Of a stretch of DNA of 6,421 bases, positions 1-5,713 are shown piece after piece. The DNA comes from Actinomycetota bacterium (GTDB taxonomy: Bacteria; Actinomycetota; Thermoleophilia; RBG-16-64-13). Under the pieces are notes generated by a model. The model saw only the letters and a program-made list of their open reading frames with translations. It made no database searches and was not told where the DNA came from. Position 1 is the first letter of the stretch. Every line of letters starts with the position of its first letter. Where the stretch lies: positions 1,044 to 7,464 of the forward strand of contig PMIZ01000130.1 of NCBI GenBank assembly GCA_003157225.1. The letters are read 5' to 3'. Made by a program: the position numbers and the translations under genes.

Positions 1-46
1 CCCTATAGCACTGCCTGCCGCCGCCACGGGCGCTTTGCCGCGCGGC

Positions 47-466
47 CTAGTCCTTGATCACCTGGTCCACGACGTACTTGGACGCAATACTGGTATGGAA
101 GAGAATGATCGGCTTGTCTACCCGTTTGAAGATCAAGGGGCAGTGGATCATTCCCGCGGGGATGTAGACGCTCGTCGGCGAGTTGATGGTGTACATCTCC
201 CTCTCCTCACCGAGGCCGAGGCCGATCTCGATCTCGGCCGGCAGGCTGTCCATGTCGTCCGGATCGTACGACCAGAAGTGCAGGTACATGTCGAACTCGT
301 GAGAATGAGGGAACTCCTCCATCACGCAGGGCGCCTGGACCCTGGTGATCATGAACGTGACGTTGGTTTTGTAGTCGGTCTCGCCGATCCATTCCATGGT
401 CGGCCATGGGTCGAACTTCGCGAGCTGTTTTGGTATCACGTGTCCGGCGTACTTCTTCTCTTCCAT
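47..466 (-). CDS. Small single-domain cupin protein, HCP subfamily
   Basis: A 139-residue cupin-fold protein of unknown reaction, soluble, with no signal peptide or membrane segment. Cupin motif 1 is H54-S-H56-E-F-D-M and motif 2 is P103-A-G105-M-I-H108-C-P-L, so three histidines of a metal site are present. The usual glutamate four residues after the second His is Met60, although Asp59 is adjacent. The N-terminus (MEEKKYAGHVI) is a divergent form of the SKY signature of the other cupins here. I chose the ATG at 466 over one 39 bases upstream because GGAAGG lies 9 bases before it and the homologous N-terminus starts there. It is monocistronic, with its own promoter and an operator-like repeat upstream. 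It is the most divergent of the five cupin genes, and a role in the same pathway is inferred from motif and shared operator. The cupin fold is solid; the function is unknown. Confidence 0.87.
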   Translation of the reverse strand: MEEKKYAGHVIPKQLAKFDPWPTMEWIGETDYKTNVTFMITRVQAPCVMEEFPHSHEFDMYLHFWSYDPDDMDSLPAEIEIGLGLGEEREMYTINSPTSVYIPAGMIHCPLIFKRVDKPIILFHTSIASKYVVDQVIKD

Positions 467-522
467 TCGCTGCAGCCTTCCTGGTCCGACTACCGACCGG
501 CCCATTCCTTACTTGTCAGACA

Positions 523-559
523 GTATTGGTTCACTATAGGCGCCTTGTGGTGCCAATAC
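523..559 (-). promoter_or_regulatory. Operator-like palindrome, copy 1 (small cupin promoter)
   Basis: The perfect 7-bp arms GTATTGG (523-529) and CCAATAC (553-559) enclose 23 bases. Read on the minus strand, the core at 557-527 is ATTGGCACC-N11-ATAGTGAACCA, which recurs at 1641-1671 with the same spacing and 25 of 31 identical positions. It starts at the predicted +1 of the promoter just upstream, a position where a bound protein would block transcription. The IclR-family protein encoded next door is the likely ligand; that assignment is inference. Confidence 0.6.
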
Positions 560-565
560 CGGACC

Positions 566-595
566 AGTCTAGCGCGCACGAAGTTGCGTTGTCAA
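566..595 (-). promoter_or_regulatory. Sigma70-type promoter of the small cupin gene
   Basis: On the minus strand a perfect -35 box TTGACA (595-590) is followed by an 18-base spacer and TAGACT (571-566) as -10, four of six matches to consensus. Transcription would begin near 559, directly at the operator-like palindrome, giving a leader of about 93 bases before the ATG at 466. Confidence 0.55.
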
Positions 596-602
596 TACGC
601 AA
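584..602. repeat. Inverted repeat centred on the -35 box
   Basis: TTGCGT (584-589) and ACGCAA (597-602) form a perfect 6-bp inverted repeat with a 7-base centre holding the -35 hexamer of the small cupin promoter. It may be a binding site for a second regulator, or chance. Confidence 0.35.
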
Positions 603-692
603 AATCGGGGTCGGCGCAACCTGAAAGAACGCCTAGGTCAGGCCCATGAGAGGACACGAGCCCGCACGCGCCATGAACAGCGACGAGATCGG

Positions 693-1529
693 CTAGCTCT
701 GCTGGCCCCCGACGAAGGTAACGCGTTCTGAAGGCGCGCCCAACTCCTGGGAGAGTTCGGCAGAAACCAGCCTGATGGCGTCGACGTAGCCTGGTATCTC
801 CGCAGGGCCGAACCGTTCGACAGGTGCAAGCACGGTCAAGGTCGCCCTCACCCTTCCGTCGGCGCCGAAAAGCGCCGCCGCCACGCCGGAGATCTCATCG
901 CTGGATTCGGCAAAGTCGAACGCGATCCCCCGTTCTCTTGCCTCCACCAGTCGCTTTCGGAGCAGCTGGCGGTCGGCCTCTTTGTGGCGACCGTCCAAAG
1001 GCGCAGCCTCGGCGATCGCTTTGTCCCACCCGTCCTCGGGGCCGAAGGCAACAAAGATCTTGCCGGAGGCCGTTTGCAGCACTGGACGTGCGATCCGGCC
1101 GATCGGACTGTACGGGCGCAGATAGCGTGGGGTAATGGCCGACAGGAGCGCGATCGAGCCCTGCTCGATCTGGACCGTCAGGGCGACCGTCTCGTTGGTC
1201 ATCTCCGACAGCCGGTTCATGAAAGGCTCGGATACCCGTACGAGCTCTCCGTGTGAGAAGGTCACGTAGGCCAACTTCACGATGCTGGTACCGAGGCGCA
1301 ACTTGCCCGAGCCGTTGGGGTCGCGTGCCAGGTAGCCCTGGCTCTCGAGCGTTTTCGTGATGCGAAGCACCGTTGTCTTGGACTCCCCGGTCGCCTCACG
1401 CAATTCCCGCGGGCTCCACTGCTGGTGGTCGTGATCGAAGAGGCTCAGCAACTGCAGGCCCTTCTCTAGAGTCTGCAGAAGGCGAGTGCCTCTCGGTGCA
1501 GCGACTGGATCGCCGCCGTCACTCGTCAT
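693..1529 (-). CDS. IclR-family transcriptional regulator
   Basis: A 278-residue DNA-binding regulator of normal length for the IclR family. The winged helix-turn-helix spans about residues 18-80 (LLQTLEKGLQLLSLF, then the recognition helix around GESKTTVLRITKTLESQGYL at 48-67). The C-terminal ligand-sensing domain spans about 95-265, with typical features such as RIARPVLQTASGK (145-157) and ARERGIAFD (197-205). The ATG at 1529 has GAGG about 11 bases upstream, a modest site. The gene lies between the seven-gene cupin/SDR unit and the small cupin, on the same strand, which suggests a local pathway regulator. IclR proteins commonly respond to small organic acids or aromatic compounds and often control their own gene. 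The 31-bp repeat on either side of this gene is its likely operator. The ligand is unknown, and repressor versus activator is not decided by sequence. Confidence 0.95.
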   Translation of the reverse strand: MTSDGGDPVAAPRGTRLLQTLEKGLQLLSLFDHDHQQWSPRELREATGESKTTVLRITKTLESQGYLARDPNGSGKLRLGTSIVKLAYVTFSHGELVRVSEPFMNRLSEMTNETVALTVQIEQGSIALLSAITPRYLRPYSPIGRIARPVLQTASGKIFVAFGPEDGWDKAIAEAAPLDGRHKEADRQLLRKRLVEARERGIAFDFAESSDEISGVAAALFGADGRVRATLTVLAPVERFGPAEIPGYVDAIRLVSAELSQELGAPSERVTFVGGQQS

Positions 1530-1610
1530 ACGACATCCGCCTCAGTCTCGATCTTCTTGTCCTCTCCCCGCAGAGCGCATCAATCCGGTGACCCGCGTGT
1601 TCACTTCTGC

Positions 1611-1639
1611 AAGATATACCAAGGGCTGATAGGGTGCAA
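1611..1639 (-). promoter_or_regulatory. Possible promoter of the IclR gene
   Basis: On the minus strand TTGCAC (1639-1634), a 17-base spacer and TATCTT (1616-1611) resemble -35 and -10 boxes. The match is only partial (three and four of six). Transcription would start near 1604, leaving a leader of about 75 bases. Operator copy 2 lies directly upstream of the -35 box. Confidence 0.35.
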
Positions 1640-1640
1640 C

Positions 1641-1671
1641 ATTGGCACCTACCGGCGCACATAGTGAACCA
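1641..1671 (+). promoter_or_regulatory. Operator-like element, copy 2 (IclR gene upstream)
   Basis: ATTGGCACC (1641-1649), 11 bases, then ATAGTGAACCA (1661-1671). Both half-sites and five bases of the centre (GGCGC) are identical to copy 1 in the small cupin promoter, and the spacing is the same. It sits about 37-67 bases upstream of the predicted IclR transcription start, which suggests autoregulation or activation. The binding protein is inferred to be the IclR product. Confidence 0.6.
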
Positions 1672-1686
1672 CGGCGCTCTGGTTCA
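1665..1686. repeat. Perfect 7-bp palindrome TGAACCA-N8-TGGTTCA
   Basis: The left arm (1665-1671) is the right half-site of operator copy 2. The right arm (1680-1686) is the same half-site inverted and includes the stop codon of the SDR gene. It may be an additional operator half-site or a weak RNA hairpin at the end of the seven-gene message. It lacks a T-run, so it is a poor intrinsic terminator. Confidence 0.45.
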
Positions 1687-2511
1687 GTGGACGCAGAGAA
1701 ACCCCCCGTCATGCGGCATCACCAAACCGTTGAGCTGGACCCCTTCGGCCGACGCCAGGAACACACAGAGAGCGCCGATCTCCAGCGGCTCGCCGAAACG
1801 CCGAGTCAGTATGCTGTGCGAGACCATGTCCTTCATCCCAGGTGTGAGCTGAGCGTCGAGCCGCGAATGCGTGGGACCCGGCATCACACAGTTGACCCGG
1901 ATGTCGTATTCGGCGAACTCGACCGCCCATGACCGGCTGAGATGATTGATAGCTGCCTTCGAGGCGGAGTATGCGGCCATGGGCATTGCCTCGGCTCCGG
2001 AACAGGTCGCGCCGCCTGTCGAGGAGATGTTGATGATCAGCCCACCCCGACCGTCGGCCCTCATCTTGTTGGCCACGGCATGGGTCACGTTCACGGTGCC
2101 GTGGAGATTCACGTCGATGACCTTGTGCCACTCCGGTAGGTCGTCGTCCATGTCGAGGAAGGGCTTGACAAGCGAAATCCCGGCGTTGTTCACCAGCACG
2201 TCGACGTGGCCAAGAGCAGCGTGCACGGCGTCTACTGCCTTTCGCACGGACTGTCGATCGGTGATGTCGCATTCCACAAAGGTGTGGTTGCCGCCCGCTT
2301 GCTGAAGCTCCGCGGCCGACGCGGTCCCGCAGGCGACGTCCACGTCAAGGATGGCCACACTCGCGCCGCGTTGCGCAAAAGCCCGGGCGATGCCCAGGCC
2401 GATGCCGCCCCCACCCCCGGTGACGATGACCGTCTGACCGGACACGTCCATGACGTTCTTGAGGTCGCCCACAGGAGCCGCCATGGGCTCGCGCGCTTCG
2501 CCGCCGCTCAC
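1684..2511 (-). CDS. Short-chain dehydrogenase/reductase (classical SDR), last gene of the unit
   Basis: A 275-residue NAD(P)-dependent oxidoreductase of the classical SDR family, expected to interconvert an alcohol and a ketone on an unknown substrate. Seen in order: the cofactor loop TGGGGGIG (31-38), Asp56 at the end of the second strand (typical of NAD preference), CDIT (81-84), NNAG (108-111), Asn135, Ser163/164, Tyr181 and Lys185 of YSASK, and a C-terminal HDGG (267-270). The Ser-Tyr interval is about four residues longer than in the other SDR here. The GTG at 2511 overlaps the stop of the preceding cupin by four bases (GTGA), implying translational coupling. The first 20 or so residues are not conserved SDR sequence, so internal ATGs at 2484 or 2451 are alternative starts. 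The fold is certain, the substrate unknown. Confidence 0.93.
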   Translation of the reverse strand: MSGGEAREPMAAPVGDLKNVMDVSGQTVIVTGGGGGIGLGIARAFAQRGASVAILDVDVACGTASAAELQQAGGNHTFVECDITDRQSVRKAVDAVHAALGHVDVLVNNAGISLVKPFLDMDDDLPEWHKVIDVNLHGTVNVTHAVANKMRADGRGGLIINISSTGGATCSGAEAMPMAAYSASKAAINHLSRSWAVEFAEYDIRVNCVMPGPTHSRLDAQLTPGMKDMVSHSILTRRFGEPLEIGALCVFLASAEGVQLNGLVMPHDGGFLCVH

Positions 2512-2981
2512 TTCTCAGCCAGTTCCTGCATGTACGCCCCGCCCGGACCGGTGCTGAAGTGAAAGATCGGCCTATCGACCTTGTGGATTACCAGTGGGCA
2601 GTGATAGGTCCCTTTGGGGATGAAGATCAGGCTGCTGCGGGTGAGCAAGAACTTCTCGTCCTCGATCCAGATCTCGATCTCGCCCCCCAGATCGTAGGGA
2701 TCCTTGAAGTCCGTGCCAAAAAAGCCCAGGGTCTCGTCGTACTCGTGAGCGTGTGAATCGGGTTCCGGTGTCTCCGGATACACGCCCTCGCCGCCTGGCC
2801 ACATCCACACGACTTCACAATAAGAAGAGCCCTTCAGCACAACGTCGTCCAGGCTGATGATCTTCCTGTGCGAGGCGGTGTTCGACATCGACTCCGGGTC
2901 CACCCCCGGAGGGAAGGCCGCGTCGCGCGAGTCGAATCGCCGCTCGCTGATCACGTACTTCCTGTATTTCGATTCACTCAT
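2508..2981 (-). CDS. Single-domain cupin protein, HCP subfamily
   Basis: A 157-residue cupin beginning MSESKYRKYVI, the N-terminal signature shared across this cluster. It has a complete cupin metal site: H77-A-H79-E-Y-D-E83 (motif 1) and P122-K-G124-T-Y-H127-C-P-L (motif 2), so three His and one Glu. These positions coincide exactly with those of the cupin at 5243-5713, its closest relative in the window. The reaction is unknown; cupins of this size include isomerases, dioxygenases, decarboxylases and sugar- or acid-binding proteins. The ATG at 2981 is preferred to one 81 bases upstream, which would run into the preceding gene, because AAGGGA precedes it by about 9-10 bases and homology starts there. 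It lies 28 bases after the two-domain cupin and overlaps the next SDR by four bases. No transmembrane or secretion signal. Confidence 0.9.
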   Translation of the reverse strand: MSESKYRKYVISERRFDSRDAAFPPGVDPESMSNTASHRKIISLDDVVLKGSSYCEVVWMWPGGEGVYPETPEPDSHAHEYDETLGFFGTDFKDPYDLGGEIEIWIEDEKFLLTRSSLIFIPKGTYHCPLVIHKVDRPIFHFSTGPGGAYMQELAEK

Positions 2982-3009
2982 CGGCGTGTGTCCCTTTCGT
3001 ACGAGGATC

Positions 3010-3930
3010 CTACGGCAGATCGAAGAAGCTGCCCTCCCACCCCTCCGCCCAGGTGCCGGCACCCAGCATCATCGCGAACTCGATCATGGGCCTGCGCACC
3101 TGCTTCCAGATCAGCGGACCGTGGTCCAGCCCTCGGGGAACGAATGCGCAGTGAGTCGTGGTGAACTCGAGCAGATCGTCTCCTAATCCGAACTGCATGG
3201 TCGCCCCGAGATCCTCCGGATTGCCGGGGTCACTGCCCAGGTGCAGCACGATCTCGTCGTAGTTCTCGTGCCGCATCTTCGGGATGGGCGAACTCGGCAC
3301 GTCCCATATCCAACCGAACTCGATGTAGATCTTCACCCCGGGGATCTGCGTGCCGCTCATGTAGGTCATGGTTGGGTTCTGGCGGTTGGCCACATACTCG
3401 GGACCCGCTTCTCTCATCGGACTCCTGATGACGTACTGCTCGTAGTCGAAGTCCCGAGTCTTCTTGGGAGCCGCCTTCCCGTCGTGGCCTCCGCCGGTCC
3501 GGGCCGAACCGGCATGCGGGTTTCCGCTCCCAAGCACGATGGAGAGCTGAACGTGGGGCCGCTGGAACTCCTTCCAGGTGATAGGACCGTACGGCGTACC
3601 CTTGGGAATGAAGATGGAGGCCGTGGTGTTGAAAACGATGGGTTGGCCCCCAAGGTAGAGCTCGACGGTGCCGCCGAGCACCTGCGGCGTAGCGGCATCC
3701 ATGCCGATGTGCAACAGGATCTGATCCTGGTCGAGCACCTGCTCGCCCCCGCCCGAAGGCGGCTCGGGAATACCGCAGATCCACGCCAGCTCGACGTAGG
3801 CATTTGCCTCTGGCACCTGGTCACTGCTGAGAAAGGTCATGGGAGGCGGCTGCCGGCCGTTCACCTGGGTGACACCCACCTGCCGAAGCGGGGTACGCAC
3901 GGCCAACCGCTCGTACTTGGAGTCGGTCAT
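3010..3930 (-). CDS. Two-domain (bicupin) protein with degenerate metal sites
   Basis: A 306-residue fusion of two homologous cupin domains, about residues 1-137 and 160-297, joined by a Gly/Lys-rich linker (141-158). Domain 1 starts MTDSKYERLAV and domain 2 repeats the pattern at FDYEQYVIRSP. Both carry the block MT[FY][LM]S...Y[VI]E.[AG]WI and end in P..[QE]...[VM]LG[SA]G, like the cupin at 5710-6174. Aligned with that protein (H64, H66, E70, H114), domain 1 has Q64, L66, Q70 and Y114, so no canonical ligand remains. Domain 2 has R220, E222, E226 and H270, a partial site. It may be a structural or substrate-binding partner of the intact cupins, or use a different site; that is inference. 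The ATG at 3930 has AAAGGA about 10 bases upstream and lies 19 bases after the SDR stop. An earlier ATG at 4059 would overlap the SDR gene. Confidence 0.9.
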   Translation of the reverse strand: MTDSKYERLAVRTPLRQVGVTQVNGRQPPPMTFLSSDQVPEANAYVELAWICGIPEPPSGGGEQVLDQDQILLHIGMDAATPQVLGGTVELYLGGQPIVFNTTASIFIPKGTPYGPITWKEFQRPHVQLSIVLGSGNPHAGSARTGGGHDGKAAPKKTRDFDYEQYVIRSPMREAGPEYVANRQNPTMTYMSGTQIPGVKIYIEFGWIWDVPSSPIPKMRHENYDEIVLHLGSDPGNPEDLGATMQFGLGDDLLEFTTTHCAFVPRGLDHGPLIWKQVRRPMIEFAMMLGAGTWAEGWEGSFFDLP

Positions 3931-3949
3931 GGCTATCTCGTCCTTTCGG

Positions 3950-4732
3950 CTAGCTCGCGGTGATGCCGCCATCGATCGCGATGCACTGGCCGGTGACGAA
4001 CTTGGCCGCGTCGGAGCACAGCCAGACGACAGCTTCGCCCATGTCCTCGGCGTCGCCAATGCAGCGCAAGGGAATATCGCTCTCCATCCGTCCCCTGGCT
4101 CCCGGGTCCGAGGTGGTGAGGTACTCGAAGAGCAGCGTATTCTGCGTCGGCCCGGGCATGATCGTGTTCACCCGGATATTGTGCGCGGCGCCTTCAAGAG
4201 CAGCCGTCTTCGTGAGGCCGTTCAGTCCGGCCTTGCTTGCTGTGTAGGCACAGAACCCGGGCTGCGGCTTGACGGCGCCGATCGAAGAGGTGTTGACGAT
4301 GGCGCCACCGCCCTGCTTGATCATCTGCTTCATCTCGTACTTGAGACACAGAAAGACACCCTTAAGGTTGACGTCGATAGTCCGGTCCCAGATGTCCTCG
4401 GGACAGTCGACGATGTACGCCACGGGCACGCGTTTGCCGTCCGGCCCGATGCCGGCGTTGTTGAAAGCGTAGTCGAGCCGGCCGTAGAGCCTGACGCACT
4501 CGTCCACCATCGCCCGCACATCGGCTTCCTTCGACACGTCACACTGCACGAAAGCGGCTTCTCCGCCGGCCTCCCTGATCGCTCTGACAGTCTCTTCTCC
4601 CCCCTTGGTGTTGGTGCCCGTAGTGACGACCACCTTGGCCCCTTCTCGAGCGAGCAGTAGGGCGCCCGACCGGCCAATACCCGAAGCGGCACCTGTGACG
4701 AGTGCTACTTTGCCCGTGAATCTCTCAGCCAT
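3950..4732 (-). CDS. Short-chain dehydrogenase/reductase (classical SDR), mid-unit
   Basis: A 260-residue classical SDR of standard length. Visible motifs: TGAASGIG (13-20) for the dinucleotide, CDVS (64-67), NNAG (91-94), Asn122, catalytic Ser150, Tyr163 and Lys167 (YTASK), PGP (193-195), and the C-terminal TGQ...DGG (247-256). The usual acidic residue after the second strand is missing: the segment reads VVVTTGTNTKGG (34-45), so NAD versus NADP preference cannot be predicted. The start is secure, with AAGGA about 7-8 bases before the ATG at 4732 and the SDR fold beginning within ten residues. It follows the NTF2-like gene by 43 bases and precedes the bicupin by 19. It presumably oxidises or reduces a pathway intermediate; the second SDR (1684-2511) may act at another step. 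Substrate unknown. Confidence 0.95.
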   Translation of the reverse strand: MAERFTGKVALVTGAASGIGRSGALLLAREGAKVVVTTGTNTKGGEETVRAIREAGGEAAFVQCDVSKEADVRAMVDECVRLYGRLDYAFNNAGIGPDGKRVPVAYIVDCPEDIWDRTIDVNLKGVFLCLKYEMKQMIKQGGGAIVNTSSIGAVKPQPGFCAYTASKAGLNGLTKTAALEGAAHNIRVNTIMPGPTQNTLLFEYLTTSDPGARGRMESDIPLRCIGDAEDMGEAVVWLCSDAAKFVTGQCIAIDGGITAS

Positions 4733-4775
4733 CCGATTCTTCCTTTTCCGTCCGCCTATGGAATGGTTCTCTGCA

Positions 4776-5246
4776 TCATAGCGCTCCGCCAGGCGCCCGC
4801 TTCCAGTCCCTTTCGAAGACGTCGTCGATCTCGAGGGCCCCTGCCGGCAGGATCTCCCAGAAGAAGTCCAGGCGCTCGATCTTGGGCTTGCCGTCCTCTT
4901 CGATCAAGGGGTAACGGGCGAGATACCGCTTGGTGAGCAGCAGTTCCTGGCTGTCCCTGTCGATGAGATCGGTCTTGATCTGAGCGACGAAGGCCTGGCG
5001 CCGCTCATCGATCACGAGGTCCTCGGGCGTCAACCTCTCGATGCCGGAGGGATGCGACAGCAGCACCTTGTACCAGTTGTCGCGGCCGGCGACCTTGCCC
5101 ACATACGCGATAAAGGGGTTGAAGACGAAGTCCTTCGAGAAGTACTCGTCCATGCGATGGATGTTGTCCGGGTCCTGCCCGTACGCGTTGAACTCGGCGA
5201 AGTACTCCTCCACCCATTGTGCGATCTCGTCGTATGTCAGCTTCAT
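4776..5246 (-). CDS. NTF2/SnoaL-like protein
   Basis: A 156-residue protein whose helical N-terminus followed by strands fits the cone-shaped NTF2-like fold: helices around IAQWVEEYFAEFNAYG (8-23) and NIHRMDEYFSKDFVFNP (28-44), the G-x-x-x-G-R-D-N-W-Y-K element (50-60), then long strands (84-110 and 123-147). The superfamily includes SnoaL cyclases, ketosteroid isomerases, scytalone dehydratase and limonene epoxide hydrolase as well as non-enzymatic binders. I cannot place this one in a catalytic subfamily. Its ATG overlaps the stop of the preceding cupin by four bases (ATGA), so the two are probably translated together in similar amounts. The context with cupins and SDRs suggests isomerisation, dehydration or binding of a cyclic or hydroxylated intermediate; that is inference. 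Fold assignment is moderately sure, function unknown. Confidence 0.8.
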   Translation of the reverse strand: MKLTYDEIAQWVEEYFAEFNAYGQDPDNIHRMDEYFSKDFVFNPFIAYVGKVAGRDNWYKVLLSHPSGIERLTPEDLVIDERRQAFVAQIKTDLIDRDSQELLLTKRYLARYPLIEEDGKPKIERLDFFWEILPAGALEIDDVFERDWKRAPGGAL

Positions 5247-5713
5247 GACTCAAGCACCTTCCTGTACTCGGGGTCGTTCGCCGCTTCGAACATGAATATC
5301 GGAGTGTCGACCCGTTTCACGGTGATGGGGCAGTGCTCCACGCCTTTGGGCACGAAGATCAGACAGGTCTTGGTCACGGTGTGCCGCTCGCCCCCGATGA
5401 GGAACTCTAGCTCGCCTCCGAGCTCCCGGGGATAGTTGCGATTGGTGCCGGCAAAGCCTATTACCTCGTCGAACTCGTGGGTATGGGGGATCTCGATCTC
5501 CACCGGCTTGCCGCCGGGAAGCCCCCAGAGAATCTCGCACCCCGCGAACAGCGAGCAGCCGGGAACGATGGAGCCCATGATTCCCAGGAGCATCGTCCTG
5601 TCGAGGATCTTGCCTTCCTTTGCCTGGTCTTCCATGGCTTTGGTCCAAGCGGCGGGCGGCGACGGCATGAGATCTTCGGTCAGGAAATACTCGCCATACT
5701 TGGACTCCGTCAC
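5243..5713 (-). CDS. Single-domain cupin protein, HCP subfamily
   Basis: A 156-residue cupin starting MTESKYGEYFLTED. The metal site is intact: H77-T-H79-E-F-D-E83 and P122-K-G124-V-E-H127-C-P-I. Residue numbers of all ligands, and the conserved Cys after the last His, match the cupin at 2508-2981, and both have a [YG]CE[VI][VL]W...PGG block before motif 1, so they are close paralogues. The start is a GTG at 5713 that overlaps the stop of the upstream cupin by four bases (GTGA), with GGGAG about 8 bases before it; it yields exactly the conserved N-terminus. It overlaps the next gene (NTF2-like) by four bases too. The reaction is unknown; a metal-dependent enzyme is likely given the complete ligand set. 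Confidence 0.9.
   Translation of the reverse strand: MTESKYGEYFLTEDLMPSPPAAWTKAMEDQAKEGKILDRTMLLGIMGSIVPGCSLFAGCEILWGLPGGKPVEIEIPHTHEFDEVIGFAGTNRNYPRELGGELEFLIGGERHTVTKTCLIFVPKGVEHCPITVKRVDTPIFMFEAANDPEYRKVLES

Larger units (their letters stand above)
467..692. other. Intergenic control region between IclR gene and small cupin
   Basis: This 226-base gap holds no convincing gene. It contains a minus-strand promoter (566-595), a 6-base inverted repeat centred on its -35 box (584-602), the operator-like repeat (523-559) and a leader of about 90 bases for the cupin at 47-466. I see no strong terminator for the IclR gene. The only hairpin candidate, CCTGA/TCAGG near 620-645, has a 5-bp stem, a 13-base loop and no T-run. 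Confidence 0.6.
1530..1683. other. Intergenic control region upstream of the IclR gene
   Basis: This 154-base gap carries a possible minus-strand promoter (1611-1639), the second copy of the operator-like repeat (1641-1671), most of a TGAACCA palindrome that runs into the preceding stop codon (1665-1686), and an extra GTTCACTTC half-site (1599-1607) at the predicted transcription start. Confidence 0.55.

Noticed and set aside
1..46. GC-rich palindrome GCCGCGCGGC downstream of the small cupin as a terminator
   Set aside because: The 10-bp palindrome leaves no loop of normal size and no T-run follows, so it is not distinguishable from GC-rich background.
611..645. Possible intrinsic terminator after the IclR gene
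   Set aside because: The CCTGA/TCAGG stem is only 5 bp with a 13-base loop and no T-run on the minus strand.
35..649. Plus-strand frame of 204 codons across the small cupin and the following gap
   Set aside because: Its first part mirrors the cupin on the minus strand and its tail crosses the promoter and operator region; no recognisable domain.
1684..2272. Second minus-strand open frame inside the SDR gene (1709-2272)
   Set aside because: It is an Arg-rich frame-shifted reading of the SDR gene with no own start signal.
2982..3062. Upstream ATG extending the cupin at 2508-2981 by 27 residues
   Set aside because: The extension overlaps the end of the bicupin gene and is not cupin-like; the conserved MSESKY start lies at 2981 with a binding site.
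3931..4059. Upstream ATG extending the bicupin by 43 residues
   Set aside because: The extension overlaps the SDR coding end, is Ser/Pro/Arg-rich noise, and the ATG at 3930 has its own ribosome binding site and the conserved N-terminus.
3241..4660. Long plus-strand open frames opposite the bicupin and the SDR (3241-3963 and 3839-4660)
   Set aside because: They mirror well-recognised minus-strand genes in high-GC DNA, resemble no known family and are rich in low-complexity Arg/His/Asp stretches.
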